A stretch of DNA of 29,968 nucleotides, taken from Proteobacteria bacterium UBA2133 (GTDB lineage: Bacteria > Pseudomonadota > Gammaproteobacteria > Arenicellales > UBA868). The notes beneath the pieces were generated by a model, which saw only the letters and a program-made list of their open reading frames with translations, ran no database searches and was not told the origin of the DNA. Shown here piece after piece: positions 15,750-24,215 of the stretch. The position numbers and the translations under genes were made by a program. The stretch spans positions 2,020-31,987 of the forward strand of contig DCXP01000036.1 of NCBI GenBank assembly GCA_002327725.1, given 5' to 3'. Every line of letters starts with the position of its first letter. Positions within the stretch are counted from its first letter, which is position 1.

Positions 15750-17363
15750 TCACCGTTTGAGTTTCACGCCAGCCGCCTCCCGGTCCCAGGTGCCTTCCGG
15801 CAAACCTAGTTCGCGTACCACATATTTCTGAATTTTTCCCGTCGGCGTTTTCGGCAGGGCGTCGACGAAACGGACATATCGCGGAATCATGAAATACGGT
15901 AGACGCGGCTCCAGAAATCGAATCAGACTCCCGGGATCTATTTGTTCTTCAGGTTGCAATACGATCACCGCCAACACTTCCTGCTCGGTATCGGTTGAGG
16001 CCACCGGAACGACTGCACACTCTACCACCTGATCGTGGGCGTTAACTTCATTTTCAACCTCCATCGACGATATGTTTTCACCGCGACGTCGGATCGCATC
16101 CTTTGTCCTGTCGACAAAGTACAGGTTCCCATTTTCGTCTTTGAAGAGCATATCGCCGGTGTGAATCCACTGGTTTTTCAGCAACGCTGCAGTCCACTCG
16201 GGATGCTGCCAATAGCCATTTGTCGCAATCCAGGGGACTTTTGTTCTCACCAGTGCCTCGCCCGGGGTTCCGTACGGCACCTCATGGTCAAATTCATCGA
16301 CGATTTTGACTTCATAGCGGTCTTCAAGGACCCGGCCGCAGGTCTTGTTGTCAGCCAATTCAAATCCCGACTGCGTCGGACAGTTCATCTCGGTACCGCC
16401 CCAGGTGGTTGAAACCATGCAGTCAAAACGATCCTTGAACGTCTCGACCTCGGGTATCAGCGGCACCATTAGCACCCGTTCCAGTGTGTTATCGGCGTCC
16501 TGCTCTGTCGTCGGCTGCTTGTAGATGAAATTCGCCATCGCGCCCAGCAGGAACGTGGCCGTGACCCGGTATCTTTTTGCATCCTGCCAGAAGCGCTCAA
16601 CACTGAAGGGTCCAACAATGACCGTTGATGCGCCGACGATCCCGGCCGCATAAACGGTAGCCAGCAATCCCGCAATATGAAAGAGCGGTAGAGGTGAACA
16701 ATAAACATCGTCTTCGCGTAATTCGAGCATCTCCGTGACGCCGCGGGCATATTCAAAAGCATGAGCGTGCGTCATCGTGACTCCTTTGGAACGCCCTGTC
16801 GTGCCCGAGGTGTAAAACACGCCCATGAAGTCGCGATAACCGGGGGTATCACCCTCGAATAACGCATCATCCAAAATGTCGGAATACTGATAGGTCTCGT
16901 AACGACTGGCGATCTGTTCCCAAACCTGTCCTGGACTCTCGCCCTCCCCGGCGATAAGGATCACCCGCTTAAGGTGAAGCAGTTCATCCCAAACATCGAC
17001 GAGTTGCTGTAGAAACTCCGCTTCAATCGCGATGGTCTCCGCGAGCGAGTCATTGATCAGGTACGAAAATATATTACCGCGGTAGTGAGTATTGACCGGG
17101 ACCAGTGGAGCACCACACTTAGCCAATGCACACCAGAGAAAGACCTGCTCGACACGGTTTTGTGACATGCAGAGTACGGTGTCCCCTGGGGCAACACCAA
17201 TACGACTAAGCCCCTGAGCCAGTCGGCCCGAGAGGTTATCGACCTCCCGGTAACTGAATGCCTGTTCGCCTGAGAGAATCCAGGGCTTGTCGGGTCGGTG
17301 CTGTACCTGATAATCAAGGACGGTTGGCAGGTCATGATGACGCTGGTCATCAAAAAACCCCAT
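15750..17363 (-). CDS. acyl-CoA synthetase (ANL superfamily, CaiC-like)
   Basis: A complete 537-residue acid-CoA ligase that activates a carboxylate with ATP and CoA. Motifs in order: P-loop YTSGTTGRSKG (184-194), TTWGGTEMN (A5), TGDMLFKDENGNLYFVDRT with KDAIRRRGENIS (A7/A8), and the catalytic Lys in TPTGKIQKYVVRE near the C-terminus. The pattern is close to crotonobetaine/carnitine-CoA ligases, and other short or medium acids are equally possible. It starts 2 bases after the stop of the enoyl-CoA hydratase, so the two are translationally linked and act in succession. Given the DddP-like gene in the window, substrates such as acrylate or methylthio-acids deserve testing, but nothing in the sequence proves this. 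Confidence 0.88.
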   Translation of the reverse strand: MGFFDDQRHHDLPTVLDYQVQHRPDKPWILSGEQAFSYREVDNLSGRLAQGLSRIGVAPGDTVLCMSQNRVEQVFLWCALAKCGAPLVPVNTHYRGNIFSYLINDSLAETIAIEAEFLQQLVDVWDELLHLKRVILIAGEGESPGQVWEQIASRYETYQYSDILDDALFEGDTPGYRDFMGVFYTSGTTGRSKGVTMTHAHAFEYARGVTEMLELREDDVYCSPLPLFHIAGLLATVYAAGIVGASTVIVGPFSVERFWQDAKRYRVTATFLLGAMANFIYKQPTTEQDADNTLERVLMVPLIPEVETFKDRFDCMVSTTWGGTEMNCPTQSGFELADNKTCGRVLEDRYEVKIVDEFDHEVPYGTPGEALVRTKVPWIATNGYWQHPEWTAALLKNQWIHTGDMLFKDENGNLYFVDRTKDAIRRRGENISSMEVENEVNAHDQVVECAVVPVASTDTEQEVLAVIVLQPEEQIDPGSLIRFLEPRLPYFMIPRYVRFVDALPKTPTGKIQKYVVRELGLPEGTWDREAAGVKLKR

Positions 17364-17365
17364 GG

Positions 17366-18172
17366 CTAACGGCCTTTGAACTGCGGTTTTCGTTTTTCTG
17401 AAAACGCCTGTACCGCCTCCCCGTAATCCTCAGAATAAACCAGCGTTGCGATCGTCTGTTTCTCAAGGTTTAACGCGGTTTCAAAGTCCGCTTCGGTGGA
17501 CTGCGTCACCATTCTTTTATGATGAATTACGGCCATGGGTGCCCGGGACATCACCACGCGGGCCAGTCGCTCCGCCTCTTTTTCTTCCTCACCGACGGGA
17601 ACCAGCTTGTTCACGAGGCCGATCCGGTAAGCCTCCTCGGCATCGATGAATTCTCCGGTCAACATCAGTTCTCTTGCCTTGTTCAGACCCACAATCATGG
17701 GCAACAGTTTTGTCGCGCCTCCGGTAATCGTCATACCGGCGTTGCTTTCTGGAAAACCAAAGACCGCGTCTTCGGCAGCAACAATCATGTCGGAGTCGAT
17801 TGAGATCTCGAATCCGGCGCCCACAGCGTAACCGCGCACCGCCGCTATAACCACTTTTGGGGCGCGACGGATGATTCTCGGAATTTCCTGAAGATTCTCG
17901 GTAATGTCCTCAACGATATCGAGAATCGGGTGGATCTCACCGGATTGGATTTGCGGGTACTCCTCCAGGGCAGCCTTGAGGTCATCTCCCGCGGAAAATG
18001 CCGGCCCTACACTGGAGAGGATAATGGCTTTAACAGCCTTGTCCTCAGCCGCCTCCTTCAGGGTTTTTACGAAATGCCGGCACTCGTCGGCATCGAAGGC
18101 GTTCAGAATCTCGGGCTTGTTGAACCTTATCCACGCAATCCCGCTTTTCACCTCATATAAAAGTGCACTCAT
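17366..18172 (-). CDS. enoyl-CoA hydratase
   Basis: A 268-residue crotonase-family hydratase with both catalytic Glu residues in place: Glu122 in VGAGFEISIDSD and Glu142 in FGFPESNAG. The first oxyanion-hole segment is GPAFSAGDDL. It should add water across a 2,3-enoyl-CoA double bond in the cytoplasm. A good SD (GGGGGAC) precedes the ATG. It is the first gene of an operon with the acyl-CoA synthetase 2 bases downstream. Such pairs serve carnitine, acrylate or methylthioacryloyl-CoA routes; which one applies here is open. Confidence 0.87.
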   Translation of the reverse strand: MSALLYEVKSGIAWIRFNKPEILNAFDADECRHFVKTLKEAAEDKAVKAIILSSVGPAFSAGDDLKAALEEYPQIQSGEIHPILDIVEDITENLQEIPRIIRRAPKVVIAAVRGYAVGAGFEISIDSDMIVAAEDAVFGFPESNAGMTITGGATKLLPMIVGLNKARELMLTGEFIDAEEAYRIGLVNKLVPVGEEEKEAERLARVVMSRAPMAVIHHKRMVTQSTEADFETALNLEKQTIATLVYSEDYGEAVQAFSEKRKPQFKGR

Positions 18173-18243
18173 GCGTCCCCCAATGGTATGTCTGCGAGCC
18201 GATCTGAAAACAGTAGTCTATCCTGACCCCTTAACTTGTGAAC

Positions 18244-18274
18244 CATTTTGCATTTTTGGTCTGCTGGCAAAATG
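18244..18274. terminator. 8-bp hairpin just downstream of the cysteate lyase-like gene
   Basis: CATTTTGC (18244-18251) and GCAAAATG (18267-18274) are perfect inverted repeats around a 15-base loop. The hairpin begins one base after the stop codon of the minus-strand PLP-enzyme gene and precedes the hydratase start by about 70 bases. It could end or attenuate transcription between the two minus-strand units. The stem is AT-rich and there is no T-tract directly after it. Confidence 0.4.
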
Positions 18275-18275
18275 A

Positions 18276-19286
18276 TTACGCCGTCTTGGGCACCCCCAAT
18301 GCCGATGGATAACCAAATAATGATGCAGAGCCTCCGGTATGCAGGAAAACGATGCGTTCGCCTTTCTTAAAGTGATCTTTACGGATCAGATCGATCATCC
18401 CGGCTGCCCCCTTCGAGGAGTACACGGGATCGAGCAATATTCCTTCAAGCTTGGCAAACATCTGAATCGCGTCGATCCCGGCTTCGGTCGGGAGGCCATA
18501 TCCTTCGCCAACATAGTCTGAATTTGCGACGACATCTGCCTGACTGACGATACCCTCACAACCGATACGGTCTGCAGTCGCTTCAGCAAGTTTAAAAACA
18601 TTCTCCTCCTGCGCCTCCTTTGCAGCCCTGACCGAGATACCGTAGACCGGAATTTGCGCGTTTAACGCCTTCAAGCCGGTGACGAGACCCGCCTGGGTTC
18701 CGGTACTGCCCGTTGCATGGACGATATGGTCGATTACAAGATCACGATCATTCGCCTGCGCCACTAATTCGAGCGCACAGTTGGCATAACCCAAAGCACC
18801 GGTGGAATTAGAGCCGCCCCCGGGGATGGTGTAGACCTTCCTCCCCTGCTCTCGAAATTCTTCTGCGACCGCCTCCATCTCCGCATTCATATCGAGCCCC
18901 GAGCCGCGCTTTTCATAAGTAGCACCGTGGAGAAGATCAAGTAGAACGTTGCCGTTGTGGTTATAGTTTTCTTCTTTATAGCCCGTGCGATCTTCCAGCA
19001 GAAGATGGCACTCCATACCTAACTTCGCTGAGAAGGCAGCGGTCTGGCGGGCATGATTCGATTGGGTAGCACCTTGTGTAATGATGAGGTCTGCCTCACA
19101 TGCCTGGGCTTCAGCCATCAGAAACTCGAGTTTTCGGGTCTTGTTTCCTCCGGTTGAAAGGCCCGTGCAATCGTCACGCTTGATCCAGATCTCAGGACCG
19201 TTGAGCGCCTCCGAGAGACGATCCAATCGCTCAAGCGGCGTTGGAAGATGGGCAAGATGAATACGAGGGAAGCGGGCTAGGTGCAT
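18276..19286 (-). CDS. D-cysteine desulfhydrase / L-cysteate sulfo-lyase family PLP enzyme
   Basis: A 336-residue fold-type II PLP enzyme of the ACC deaminase family. It has Lys49 (GGNKTRKLEFLM) for the PLP Schiff base, QSNHARQTAA (75-84), GGGSNSTGALGY for the PLP phosphate, ATGSTGTQAG, and the C-terminal HTGGSASLFGYPSAL. The start MHLARFPRIHLAHLPTPLER is typical of D-cysteine desulfhydrases and of CuyA, which releases sulfite, ammonia and pyruvate from L-cysteate. The two activities are not separable by eye. The ATG at 19286 is chosen because it fits homologues and has AAGG 9 bases before it; a TTG at 19313 would add 9 residues. It is divergent from the cupin gene. Confidence 0.85.
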   Translation of the reverse strand: MHLARFPRIHLAHLPTPLERLDRLSEALNGPEIWIKRDDCTGLSTGGNKTRKLEFLMAEAQACEADLIITQGATQSNHARQTAAFSAKLGMECHLLLEDRTGYKEENYNHNGNVLLDLLHGATYEKRGSGLDMNAEMEAVAEEFREQGRKVYTIPGGGSNSTGALGYANCALELVAQANDRDLVIDHIVHATGSTGTQAGLVTGLKALNAQIPVYGISVRAAKEAQEENVFKLAEATADRIGCEGIVSQADVVANSDYVGEGYGLPTEAGIDAIQMFAKLEGILLDPVYSSKGAAGMIDLIRKDHFKKGERIVFLHTGGSASLFGYPSALGVPKTA

Positions 19287-19402
19287 TGGGTGGGGCCTTA
19301 AAGAGGATTTCAAGCCAAGTATTATGCACAGCCCTAGGACATTTCAAAAAGAATAGAATCCTTCCCTTCAATCTGCTCTATCTCAATCCCGGGAGAAGAA
19401 GA

Positions 19403-19768
19403 ATGACTACCAACGTATTTAGACTACTGCCCGATGGCGATCCCGCGACGGGTATGGGCCCGTCCGATATGATCGAAGCCTCTGCGTTTACCACTTCGGA
19501 CCACAGCGAGACCAACCATACCTTTTTTCAGACCGATGACGGTTCGATCCTGAGCGGGGTCTGGGAGTGCGCCCCCTGCCGGGAAGATATAGAGGCCTAT
19601 CCGGTGCACGAAATGATGACCGTGATTTCCGGGTCCGTGACCATGACCAACGCCGACGGTTCCTCAGACACCTTTACCGCGGGAGATACCTTCTTTATCG
19701 CCAAGGGAACCAAGTGCATCTGGGAGGTCACCGAGACCCTGCGCAAGTTTTATATGATCGCCGAATGA
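19403..19768 (+). CDS. cupin domain protein (DUF861/EutQ-like)
   Basis: A 121-residue single-domain cupin. The conserved core is GVWECAPCREDIEAYPVHEM, then MTVISGSVTMTNADGSSDTF and TAGDTFFIAKGTKCIWEVTE, as in the DUF861 cupin_3 group found with amino-acid and ethanolamine catabolism. Glu64, His69 and Glu70 may contribute to a ligand or metal site, but the usual His-rich cupin motif is not complete. The SD GGGAG is well placed. The membrane-protein gene follows after 5 bases and is surely co-transcribed. Function unknown; possibly a small isomerase or ligand-binding protein. Confidence 0.8.
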   Translation: MTTNVFRLLPDGDPATGMGPSDMIEASAFTTSDHSETNHTFFQTDDGSILSGVWECAPCREDIEAYPVHEMMTVISGSVTMTNADGSSDTFTAGDTFFIAKGTKCIWEVTETLRKFYMIAE

Positions 19769-19773
19769 CGTAG

Positions 19774-20367
19774 ATGACCTTCCCTCAGATCCTTGTTGTT
19801 ATCAGCGCCCTGCTGATGCTCTGGGGCGGGTATGGATATTTGCGCGACACCGTGGCCGGCAGAACCAAGCCCAACCGGGTTTCGTGGTCGCTATGGGCTT
19901 TGGCCCCCCTCATCAGCCTTGGCGCGGCATTTTCGGCGGATGCAGATATCTGGGCCTCGGTCCGGGTGCTGGTCGGTGGCGTCGTTCCGGCCGTGATTTT
20001 TCTCGCGTCTTTTGTTAACCGGAACAGTTACTGGCGCCTCGGACCGTTTGACTGGTTATGCGGCGGACTGTCGTTGGCGGCGCTTTTCTTCTGGCAACTG
20101 GCGGATTCGCCGCTCGTTGCCGTGCTGCTCGCCACCACAGCGAACACATTTGCATCGGTGCCGACCTTTGTAAAGGCGTGGAATTACCCCGAAACCGAGT
20201 CCCGCCTGATCTTCATAACGAGTTTTTTGAGCGCCATCCTGATCATTCCCGCGATTCCGGTCTGGACCATTGCCAACGCTGCTTTTCAGATCGGATTGAT
20301 GCTGACGACTGGTGCCATGCTGGTGGCCATTCATCGGAAGGACTTCGGCATCCGGCAGACGATTTAG
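19774..20367 (+). CDS. multi-pass membrane protein, function unknown
   Basis: A 197-residue protein with about six or seven membrane segments, for example FPQILVVISALLMLWGGYGYL, VSWSLWALAPLISLGAAFSA, VLVGGVVPAVIFLASFV and LIFITSFLSAILIIPAIPVW. The motif RTKPNRVSWSLWAL and the repeated small/aromatic pattern suggest two related halves, as in small PQ-loop-like or SWEET-like proteins, but I do not assign it. It starts 5 bases after the cupin stop and probably shares its transcript. A GC-rich hairpin follows the gene. Confidence 0.65.
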   Translation: MTFPQILVVISALLMLWGGYGYLRDTVAGRTKPNRVSWSLWALAPLISLGAAFSADADIWASVRVLVGGVVPAVIFLASFVNRNSYWRLGPFDWLCGGLSLAALFFWQLADSPLVAVLLATTANTFASVPTFVKAWNYPETESRLIFITSFLSAILIIPAIPVWTIANAAFQIGLMLTTGAMLVAIHRKDFGIRQTI

Positions 20368-20401
20368 TCCGTATTAACGGATGCCGGGGAGAACACCCCG
20401 G
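20368..20401. terminator. tandem hairpins after the cupin/membrane-protein pair
   Basis: Two perfect stem-loops follow the stop codon directly: TCCGT-ATTA-ACGGA (20368-20381) and CCGGGG-AGAACA-CCCCGG (20384-20401). The second has a strong GC stem but no T-run. They probably end or stabilise the cupin/membrane-protein transcript. Confidence 0.45.
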
Positions 20402-20531
20402 AGCAGCGTCCTGGAAACACACAATGCAAGCGGGGGACACTTTCGAACCGTTTTACTCCCTAGTGATGCTCAGATTCTGGATGCCCATTTGGGATAAACT
20501 GGATTGCGTTCCCGATGTGCTGCGACCTTCG

Positions 20532-20550
20532 TTAAGTTTTCAAAACTGAA
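20532..20550. promoter_or_regulatory. 19-bp palindrome before the DMT transporter gene
   Basis: TTAAGTTTT-C-AAAACTGAA pairs at 8 of 9 positions around a single central C. It ends 18 bases upstream of the transporter ATG. The size and symmetry suit an operator for a dimeric repressor; as an RNA hairpin the one-base loop would be strained. It is the only palindrome of this length that I noticed next to a start codon in the window. No regulator gene is present nearby. Confidence 0.35.
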
Positions 20551-20568
20551 GATTTTCGGATTTTTGGT

Positions 20569-21414
20569 ATGACTCTGTCCGTAATGTTTCTCGTACTGGT
20601 GGCAGCGCTGCTGCATGCCTCCTGGAATGCCTTTGTCAAGGCGGGTAACGACAAATTACTGAGTCTCGCGCTCATGCATGCGTGTTCGGGTGCTCTGGGC
20701 CTATGCCTGCTGCCCTTCTTTCCCCTGCCAGACCCTGCATCCTGGCCCTATCTTGCACTTTCCGCAGCACTGCACTGGGGCTATTACGTTTTTCTCATCA
20801 GCGGGTATCGCTATGGAGACCTTGGCGTCGTTTATCCGCTTGCGCGGGGAAGCGCGCCCCTGATGATCGCCGTGACGGGAGCGCTTATCGCGGGCGAGCG
20901 TTTTCCGCCATTGGCAATGGCCGGACTTGCGCTGGCGAGTCTCGGCATTGTCAGCCTGAGTTTCGAAAACGGTCTACCGGCCAGACGCACCTTTAAGCCC
21001 ATACTTTTCGCTATCGGCACGGCTTTGTGGATCACTGCCTACACGCTGACAGACGGCCTGGGCGTCAGAGAGGCCGGCTCAGAACTGAGTTACATCCTTT
21101 GGCTGTTTGTACTGGAGGCGGTGACCTTCTGCCCCTTCGCCATCGCGATGCGCAGGAGAACCTGGAGGAACTACTATCTTGATCACTGGCGCGGACTATG
21201 GCTCAGCGGTCTTGTTGCCGCCCTGGCATACGGGCTCGTGATCTATGTGATGAGCACACATCCGATGGCCTGGGTTTCTGCGCTGCGTGAGACCAGTGTT
21301 GTCATTGCCGTGCTGATCGGTGCTTTTTTTCTCAAAGAACAGCATCTGCTGTTCCGGATCACGGCCGCGGTTGTTGTGGTTGTCGGCATTACGTTGATGA
21401 GTGCTTCGATGTGA
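20569..21414 (+). CDS. EamA/DMT-family transporter
   Basis: A 281-residue inner-membrane protein with about ten hydrophobic segments and two EamA halves. The start LHASWNAFVKAGNDKL is typical of a DMT subgroup that includes phosphonate- and amine-associated members. The end of the first half is RGSAPLMIAVTGALIAGERF; of the second, RETSVVIAVLIGAFFLKEQ. The substrate is unknown. It lies between the cupin unit and the large FAD-GcvT gene on the same strand. A candidate operator is 18 bases upstream, and no strong SD is seen. Confidence 0.83.
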   Translation: MTLSVMFLVLVAALLHASWNAFVKAGNDKLLSLALMHACSGALGLCLLPFFPLPDPASWPYLALSAALHWGYYVFLISGYRYGDLGVVYPLARGSAPLMIAVTGALIAGERFPPLAMAGLALASLGIVSLSFENGLPARRTFKPILFAIGTALWITAYTLTDGLGVREAGSELSYILWLFVLEAVTFCPFAIAMRRRTWRNYYLDHWRGLWLSGLVAALAYGLVIYVMSTHPMAWVSALRETSVVIAVLIGAFFLKEQHLLFRITAAVVVVVGITLMSASM

Positions 21415-21592
21415 AGGACGGCATCGGAGCGCTCACAGGACCCTCTGGCCGATGAACGCTTCGCAGACGCGGTTGATTTTTCACGGACCACGGGCGTAAC
21501 CTCTGTCCCGCGGCAGGTATCCGGTTTTAGACCCTTTTCGGCCCGTCGCACCTCAGTTACTGGAAACCATCAAGCAGATCAGGGAGTTATCC

Positions 21593-24157
21593 ATGGCCAG
21601 TTTTCCCGAAAATGCGAATGTCGTCATTATCGGCCTCGGCGGCATCGTCGGTGCATCCGTCGCTCACCACCTGATCGCCAAAGGCTGGAAAAACATTGTC
21701 GGGATCGACAAATCCTCGGTACCCACCGATATCGGATCTACCTCGCATGCTTCTGACTTCTGCTACATGACGGCGCATGACAACATGACCTGCTACACCA
21801 CGCGCTACAGCGTCGAGTTCTATGACGCGATGGGTCATTACAGCCGTATTGGAGGTCTCGAAGTAGCACGCCACGACGACGATGAGCGCATGGCAGAGCT
21901 CAAACGCAAGGTCAGCTCGGGACGGGCATTCGGAACCAACGTGAAGATGATCGGACCTGAAGAAACCAAAGAGAAAATGCCGCTGATCGAGCAGGACATG
22001 ATTCAGGGCGCCATGTGGGACCCGGATGCGGGTCTCGTGATCCCCAGGTCCCAGACGGTTGCCGGCAAACTGGTGGAACAGGCGGAGGCCAGCGGCGAAT
22101 TACAGGTCTTTCCGAATACCGAAGCGACCGGCTTTCGTATCGCCGACGGCCGGATCCAAGGGGTAGAGACCAGTCGCGGCACGATCGCCGCTGATACGGT
22201 AGTGGTGTGTGCGGGACTGTGGGGCCGTCTGATTGCCCAGATGGCCGGAGAGGATCTCCCGATCATGCCGGTCGACCATCCTTTGTCCTTCTTCGGGCCC
22301 TATGAAGAGTTTGCCGGCACCGGCAAGGAGATCGGTTATCCGCTTTTGCGCGATCAGGGCAACTCTGCCTACCTGCGTGATACCGGAGACCCGACGACGG
22401 CCGAGGGCGGTCAGATCGAGTGGGGCTATTACGAGGAGAAAGATCCAAGGCTGGTGCACCCAAAGGACTTGCTCGAAAAAGGCGAATCCCACTGGTCTCC
22501 GTCTCAACGCGATCTTGAGTTGGAACAGATCATGGAGCCTCTGGAGCGGGCCATGGAACTGACTCCGATCCTGGGCGAACTCGGCTGGAACGAGCGGCAT
22601 TCTTTTAACGGGCTGCTGCAGGTGACGGCTGATGGCGGACCATCGATCGGTGAATCCCCCAAGACCCGCGGACTCTGGTATGCCGAAGCCGTATGGGTCA
22701 AGGATGCCCCCGGCGTCGCCAAGGTGCTGGTCGACATGATGACCGACGGGATTACCGAGATGGATATCCACAGCATCGATGTCGCGCGTTACTACCCGAT
22801 GCAGAAGACCCCCGAGTACATCCGCGGACGCTGTTACGAGAGCGCTTTCAAGATCTATAACCCCGCGGTCCACAACCGCGAACCCTACACACAGGGCCGC
22901 GGTCTGCGCCGCAGCCCCTTCTGGCAGCGCGAACAGGAACTGGGCGGATACTTTATGGAACTCGCCGGCTGGGAGCGCGCCCATGGCTATGCGGCCAACG
23001 AGCATCTGCTGGAGAAATACGCCGATCGGGTACCGGTTCGGGAGAACGAATGGGACAACCGGCATTTCTGGCGGGTTTCCAACGCTGAGCATCTGGCAAT
23101 GTCCGATGGCGCCGGCATGATCAACCTGTCACATTTCGCAGTGTATGACGTCAGCGGCACAGACGCCGAGACGCTCATGGAGTACGCCTGCGTGGCCAAA
23201 GTTGCGGGAAATACGGCTATCGGAAAAGGCATCTACACACATTTTCTGGATCACGAGGGCGGTGTGCGGGCTGACCTCACGGTCATCCGGCTTGCGCAGG
23301 ACCGTTTCCGTATCGTCGATGGCGCCGACGCCGGTAACCGCGACTGCATCTGGCTGAAGCGCATGGCCGAAGACCGGAACTGGCGTATCTACATAGAGGA
23401 CCGCAGTGATCACATGGCCTGCCTGGGACTTTGGGGACCGAATGCGCTCAAAATTATTCAAGCCGTTGCGGATGCACCCGAGGAGCTGGATCCGACCCAT
23501 TTCCCCTTCGCTACGACCAAAGACATCACGGTGCAGGGAATCCCGGTCCTCGCTTTTCGTATCTCTTATGTCGGCGAATCCGGATGGGAACTGCATGTTC
23601 CCTTCAGTTACGGAATGTCGCTGTGGGATCTGATCTTCGAGCAGGGCGCGACCCCGGTCGGCGTGGAAACCTATGCAAACTCAAGGCGTCTGGAGAAGAG
23701 CTTCCGCCTGCAAAATGCCGACCTGCTCACCGAGTACAACCTGGTTGAGGCCGGCCTTGCCCGGCCGACGGTTAAGGACGCTGATTTTCATGGCAAGTCG
23801 GCGTATCTGGCGCAGCGGGCGCGCGAATCCCAGCTGGCGTACCTTTGCACCCTGACCATGACGGATAGCCGGGACCAGTCGGGTGTGGAGCGCTACCCGG
23901 TCGGGGCCTGCCCTATTGTCGACCCTGACACCGGTGAGGTACTGGTCGATGAACTCGGACGGCGGTCATACACGACCAGCATTGCCTACGGGCCCTCTGT
24001 CGGCAAGAACATTGCGCTGGGCTACCTTCCGAAGGTTTACGCCAAAGAAGGGCAGGCACTGGTAATTGAATATTTCGACGAACCGTATCCCGTCAAAGTC
24101 GAAGCCGTCGGCTGCAAAGGCCTTTATGATCCTGACAATCTCTTGCCGAGACAATAG
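21593..24157 (+). CDS. FAD-dependent oxidoreductase with GcvT domain (dimethylglycine/sarcosine dehydrogenase-like)
   Basis: An 854-residue two-part enzyme. Residues about 8-390 form the FAD-binding DAO domain: GLGGIVG (14-20) with the acidic Asp39, and His52 in GSTSHAS, which corresponds to the covalent-FAD His of dimethylglycine and sarcosine dehydrogenases. A linker domain follows (DVARYYPMQKTPEYIRGR), then the folate-binding GcvT domain: DHEGGVRADLTVIRLAQDRF near 550, GESGWELHVP near 660, and VGVETYANSRRLEKSFRLQN near 690. Such enzymes oxidise an N-methyl group and pass it to tetrahydrofolate as methylene-THF. The exact substrate is open; the next genes point to a methylated amine or its phospho-derivative. 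A good SD (GGGAG) precedes the ATG. It is not DmdA, which lacks the FAD domain. Confidence 0.85.
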   Translation: MASFPENANVVIIGLGGIVGASVAHHLIAKGWKNIVGIDKSSVPTDIGSTSHASDFCYMTAHDNMTCYTTRYSVEFYDAMGHYSRIGGLEVARHDDDERMAELKRKVSSGRAFGTNVKMIGPEETKEKMPLIEQDMIQGAMWDPDAGLVIPRSQTVAGKLVEQAEASGELQVFPNTEATGFRIADGRIQGVETSRGTIAADTVVVCAGLWGRLIAQMAGEDLPIMPVDHPLSFFGPYEEFAGTGKEIGYPLLRDQGNSAYLRDTGDPTTAEGGQIEWGYYEEKDPRLVHPKDLLEKGESHWSPSQRDLELEQIMEPLERAMELTPILGELGWNERHSFNGLLQVTADGGPSIGESPKTRGLWYAEAVWVKDAPGVAKVLVDMMTDGITEMDIHSIDVARYYPMQKTPEYIRGRCYESAFKIYNPAVHNREPYTQGRGLRRSPFWQREQELGGYFMELAGWERAHGYAANEHLLEKYADRVPVRENEWDNRHFWRVSNAEHLAMSDGAGMINLSHFAVYDVSGTDAETLMEYACVAKVAGNTAIGKGIYTHFLDHEGGVRADLTVIRLAQDRFRIVDGADAGNRDCIWLKRMAEDRNWRIYIEDRSDHMACLGLWGPNALKIIQAVADAPEELDPTHFPFATTKDITVQGIPVLAFRISYVGESGWELHVPFSYGMSLWDLIFEQGATPVGVETYANSRRLEKSFRLQNADLLTEYNLVEAGLARPTVKDADFHGKSAYLAQRARESQLAYLCTLTMTDSRDQSGVERYPVGACPIVDPDTGEVLVDELGRRSYTTSIAYGPSVGKNIALGYLPKVYAKEGQALVIEYFDEPYPVKVEAVGCKGLYDPDNLLPRQ

Positions 24158-24215
24158 ATGCGGCAAAACCGCTGTAAAGTTAACTCACGCAGTCATTTAA
24201 CTGGAGGACCGTCCG

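Noticed and set aside
22100..23092. 330-codon open frame antisense to the FAD/GcvT gene
   Set aside because: The plus-strand protein has clear domain motifs over the same bases; the antisense product has no family features and reflects codon bias.
21593..24157. DmdA (DMSP demethylase)
   Set aside because: DmdA is a GcvT-type protein without an FAD domain. This protein has a complete DAO domain with the covalent-FAD His and is of the dimethylglycine/sarcosine dehydrogenase type.
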